Assembly (NCBI GenBank): GCA_007118045.1
Contig: SKTG01000165.1
Location: 1 to 16,573 of the forward strand
Source of the DNA: Nitriliruptoraceae bacterium
GTDB taxonomy: Bacteria > Actinomycetota > Nitriliruptoria > Nitriliruptorales > Nitriliruptoraceae
Reading direction: 5' to 3'
DNA: 16,573 nucleotides
In this document: one piece after another, positions 14,365-16,573 of the stretch
Layout: each line of letters opens with the position of its first letter
How positions within the stretch are numbered: position 1 is the first letter of the stretch
The notes under the pieces: model-generated
Databases searched by the model: none
Told to the model about the DNA's origin: nothing
The model's input: the letters and a program-made list of their open reading frames with translations, nothing else
Translations under genes and position numbers: made by a program

Positions 14365-15569
14365 CGTCGGGTCCTTGCCGAGCCGGCGGCGCGCGCACGC
14401 ACCTCGCGGTAGAGCTCGAGCACCCGGGCGAGCACGGCCGTCTCGCTGTGGCGCTCCAGAGCGACCTCACGGGCGGAACGACCGAGCGCGTTGCAGCGGT
14501 ACGGATCGGACAGCAGCTCGGTCAAGGCGCCGGCGAGCGAGGCTACCGACCCCGGGGTGACCGTCAGACCGGTGCGGTCGTGCTCGACCGTCTCCGCCGG
14601 CCCGCCGAGGGCCGAGGCGACGACGGTGGTCCCGCGCATCATCGCCTCCAGCGTGACGTTGCCGAGCGGTTCCTCCCACCGTCCGGGAACGGCCTGGACC
14701 CAGGCGGCGTCGAACCGCCGCTCCACCTCGTCGCGGTCGACGTGGCCGAGGAAGGTCAGCCGCTCGGTCACGCCGAGCTCGACCGCGAGCGCCTCGAGCT
14801 CCGGACGTTGCGGCCCGTCCCCGGCCAGCAGCAGCCGGACGTCGGGCATCCGGCTTGCGACCTCCGCGACCGCCCGGACCAGCACGTCGACCCCCTTCTC
14901 GGGCACGAGGCGGCCGGCGTAGGCGACGGTGGGTGGGTCGCTCAGTGGCGGCCGCGGCGGCCGCTCGCGCACGCCGTTGCCGAGCACGCCGACCCCGCGC
15001 ACGCCGTTCTCCGCGAGCCGCTGTCGCATCGTGCGGCTCAGCGTGACGACCGCGTCGAGGTCCGAGGCCCAGTGGCGCCACAGCCGTTGCTGGGCCATGT
15101 CCAACACCCACGACCGGGTCGTGACGCAGCCCTCACGCAGGCAGACGGTCCCCGCCCGGACCTCGCACCGGGAGCCGTCGGGCAGCAGCTTGGTCCCGCG
15201 CGGGCAGATGGCCTTGTAGTAGGCGATCTGCCACAGGGTCGGGGTGTCGCGCAGCACGGGCAGGATCAGCGGGGACAGCTGGGTGAGGAACATGCGCACG
15301 TGCACCACGTCGGGCGCGAACGTGGCGAGCTCCCGTCGGAGCGCCAGCGCGGCGGCCGGGTTGGCGGTCTGGTTGAGCACCCGCAGCTTGGGGTGCACCG
15401 TGCCGTGGGTGGCGACATCCGCCTCGCTCCGACCGGGCAGGTCGGAGACGCGTGAGGCGAGGATGCGGGCCTCGTGGCCGGCGTCACGCAGCAGCTCGCG
15501 CAGCCGCAGCGTCTGCAGTTCGGCCCCTCCGCTCGGCGTCGCGCTGTCGTTGAGCAGCAGGACCCTCAC
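14361..15569 (-). CDS. Family 4 (GT-B) glycosyltransferase with four-cysteine insert
   Basis: 402 residues, typical for GT4. The N-terminal domain has GGAELQTLRL (14-23) and FAPDVVHVRMF (84-94). The C-terminal domain has YAGRLVPEKGVDVL (217-230) with phosphate-binding Arg220 and Lys225, LLLAGDGPQRPEL (246-258) and the EX7E motif EPLGNVTLE (Glu300-Glu308). An insert in the acceptor domain carries Cys122, Cys135, Cys143 and Cys148 (ICPRG...RC...VCLREGC), spacing that suggests a bound metal or disulfides. No signal peptide, so cytoplasmic. The GTG start at 15569 overlaps the TGA of the Gfo/Idh/MocA gene (GTGA); second gene of the operon. Donor and acceptor are not evident. Confidence 0.92.
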   Translation of the reverse strand: MRVLLLNDSATPSGGAELQTLRLRELLRDAGHEARILASRVSDLPGRSEADVATHGTVHPKLRVLNQTANPAAALALRRELATFAPDVVHVRMFLTQLSPLILPVLRDTPTLWQIAYYKAICPRGTKLLPDGSRCEVRAGTVCLREGCVTTRSWVLDMAQQRLWRHWASDLDAVVTLSRTMRQRLAENGVRGVGVLGNGVRERPPRPPLSDPPTVAYAGRLVPEKGVDVLVRAVAEVASRMPDVRLLLAGDGPQRPELEALAVELGVTERLTFLGHVDRDEVERRFDAAWVQAVPGRWEEPLGNVTLEAMMRGTTVVASALGGPAETVEHDRTGLTVTPGSVASLAGALTELLSDPYRCNALGRSAREVALERHSETAVLARVLELYREVRARAAGSARTRR

Positions 15570-16573
15570 GCGGCGGCCTCCGTCCCCACCTCGACGCGGC
15601 GTCCGGTGCTCGCCGAGCGTTCGGCGGCGTCGATGACGGCAGCGACCCGCCTGCCGTCGGCGATGTCGGCCAACCGGTCGGCCTCACCGTCGCGGCCGGC
15701 CACGCCGCGGGCGCCCGACCGCTCGGCCGTCGCGCCCGTCCCGATGGTCCGGACGAAGGCAGCGAGGGCTGCCGCGAAGGAGGGCTCCGCGGGCGGGCGC
15801 AACCCGTCACGCCAGGTCCTGGCCGCCGAGCGGGAGACGTCCGTGGCGGCACGCAGGCGCGCACGGAGCGACGACGGGCCGAGTGCCGGCAGCAGCTCCA
15901 GATCGCGGCGCCCCATGCGGTCGAGCACAAGGGTCGCACGATCGCCCAGCAGCTCCACCCGGTCGCTCTGGGCGGCTCGCAGGGTGGCGAGCAACTGTGC
16001 GGAGGGAGCATCGGCCAGATCGACCTGCAGGTGGGCGGTGTCCGCGTCGCCGTGCACGGAGGCCACGCTCGCCGACACCCGGGTGATCTCCGTGCCAAGC
16101 AGGTGCCGCAGCAGGTCGAGGTGGTGGCAGGCGAGATCCAGCAGCGCCCCACCGCCGGTGCGGCGGTCGCGCTTCCAGGCCGGCAGCTCTCGTGGGGGGG
16201 ACGCGAAGACCGTACGGACCGCCACCAGCTCCCCGAGGTCGCCGGCACGCAGGTGCTCGGCCGCGGCGCGCACCAACGGGTGGAAGCGGAAGTTGAAGCC
16301 CACCGCTCCGCTACGGCCGCTGCGGCGCCACGCCGCCTCGATGTCCGCGGCGGCCTCGGCGTCGACGGCCAGCGGCTTCTCCACGTAGACGTGGAGCCCG
16401 GCGTCGAAGGCGGCCGTGGCCACCGCGGGGTGCCGGTCGGTCGGGACGCAGACCACCACGGCTTCGAGACCGGGCGCGGCGAGCAGCCTCTCGACGTCCG
16501 CGACGGCCGGCACGCCGGGGACCGCCGCGGTCGCCGCCCGGCGCGCGTCCGGGTCCGGGTCGGCGACACCGAC
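15566..16573 (-). CDS. Gfo/Idh/MocA family oxidoreductase, 5'-partial
   Basis: 336 residues visible; the frame is open to the right edge and the first residues (VGVADPDPDARRAA) match the second strand of the NAD(P)-binding fold, so only a short N-terminus containing GxGxxG is missing. The GTG at 16513 is internal to the family and is rejected as the start. Counting from that GTG, the family motifs are VVVCVPTDRHPAVA (19-32), catalytic Lys in VEKPLAV (44-50), GFNFRFHPL (72-80) and GGGALLDLACHHLDLLRHLLG (120-140) with the catalytic Asp/His pair. Such enzymes oxidise sugars or nucleotide sugars, for example UDP-GlcNAc-uronate 3-dehydrogenases. First visible gene of the four-gene operon, coupled to the GT4 by a GTGA overlap. 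Substrate unknown. Confidence 0.92.
   Translation of the reverse strand, partial: VGVADPDPDARRAATAAVPGVPAVADVERLLAAPGLEAVVVCVPTDRHPAVATAAFDAGLHVYVEKPLAVDAEAAADIEAAWRRSGRSGAVGFNFRFHPLVRAAAEHLRAGDLGELVAVRTVFASPPRELPAWKRDRRTGGGALLDLACHHLDLLRHLLGTEITRVSASVASVHGDADTAHLQVDLADAPSAQLLATLRAAQSDRVELLGDRATLVLDRMGRRDLELLPALGPSSLRARLRAATDVSRSAARTWRDGLRPPAEPSFAAALAAFVRTIGTGATAERSGARGVAGRDGEADRLADIADGRRVAAVIDAAERSASTGRRVEVGTEAAA

Overview
The window is very GC-rich, with strong third-position G/C bias and frequent GTG/TTG starts. This fits a high-GC actinobacterium, possibly a deep-branching class, but nothing here fixes the genus. Apart from the first 0.7 kb it is one surface-glycan or glycoconjugate biosynthesis locus of 13 genes. 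It holds four GT2-type glycosyltransferases, one GT4 glycosyltransferase, a nucleotide-sugar epimerase, a UDP-galactopyranose-mutase-like flavoprotein, a GMC oxidoreductase, a Gfo/Idh/MocA oxidoreductase, three methyltransferase-fold proteins, a ParB-like protein of unknown function and a PglK/MsbA-type ABC exporter.

Layout: (1) 1-508, the 3' end of a secreted NlpC/P60 cell-wall hydrolase with an 18-bp tandem-repeat Ser/Gly linker. (2) 525-637, a strong bidirectional hairpin and a convergent tRNA-Ala(UGC). (3) 683-2759, minus strand: a UDP-glucuronate 4-epimerase-type SDR and a GT2. (4) 2955-5295, a plus-strand cassette: a CmoB-like methyltransferase, a CmoA-like methyltransferase overlapping it by 8 bp, and a ParB-like protein. 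(5) 5270-7614, minus strand: a GMC oxidoreductase coupled to a methyltransferase-fold protein. (6) 7764-8825, plus strand: a membrane-anchored GT2. (7) 8814-10424, minus strand: the UGM-like flavoprotein. (8) 10614-12392, plus strand: the ABC flippase. (9) 12446-16573, minus strand: a four-gene chain (Gfo/Idh/MocA > GT4 > EDH-type GT2 > GT2) in which every junction is a 4-nt overlap; the first gene runs off the window.

Inferred logic: the epimerase (and perhaps the UGM-like and Gfo/Idh/MocA enzymes) supply activated sugars. The glycosyltransferases build a lipid-linked oligosaccharide, the methyltransferases and GMC enzyme decorate it, and the ABC protein flips it across the membrane. No initiating sugar-phosphate transferase, polymerase or ligase lies in the window.

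The most unusual part is the CmoB/CmoA-like pair with its ParB-like partner inside a glycan locus. The CmoA-like protein keeps the CmoA scaffold but has Ala where E. coli CmoA has the carboxy-SAM-binding Arg199. There is no gene-free stretch longer than about 190 bp. The inter-operon gaps are short, and most carry a TAnnCT hexamer that looks like a -10 element.
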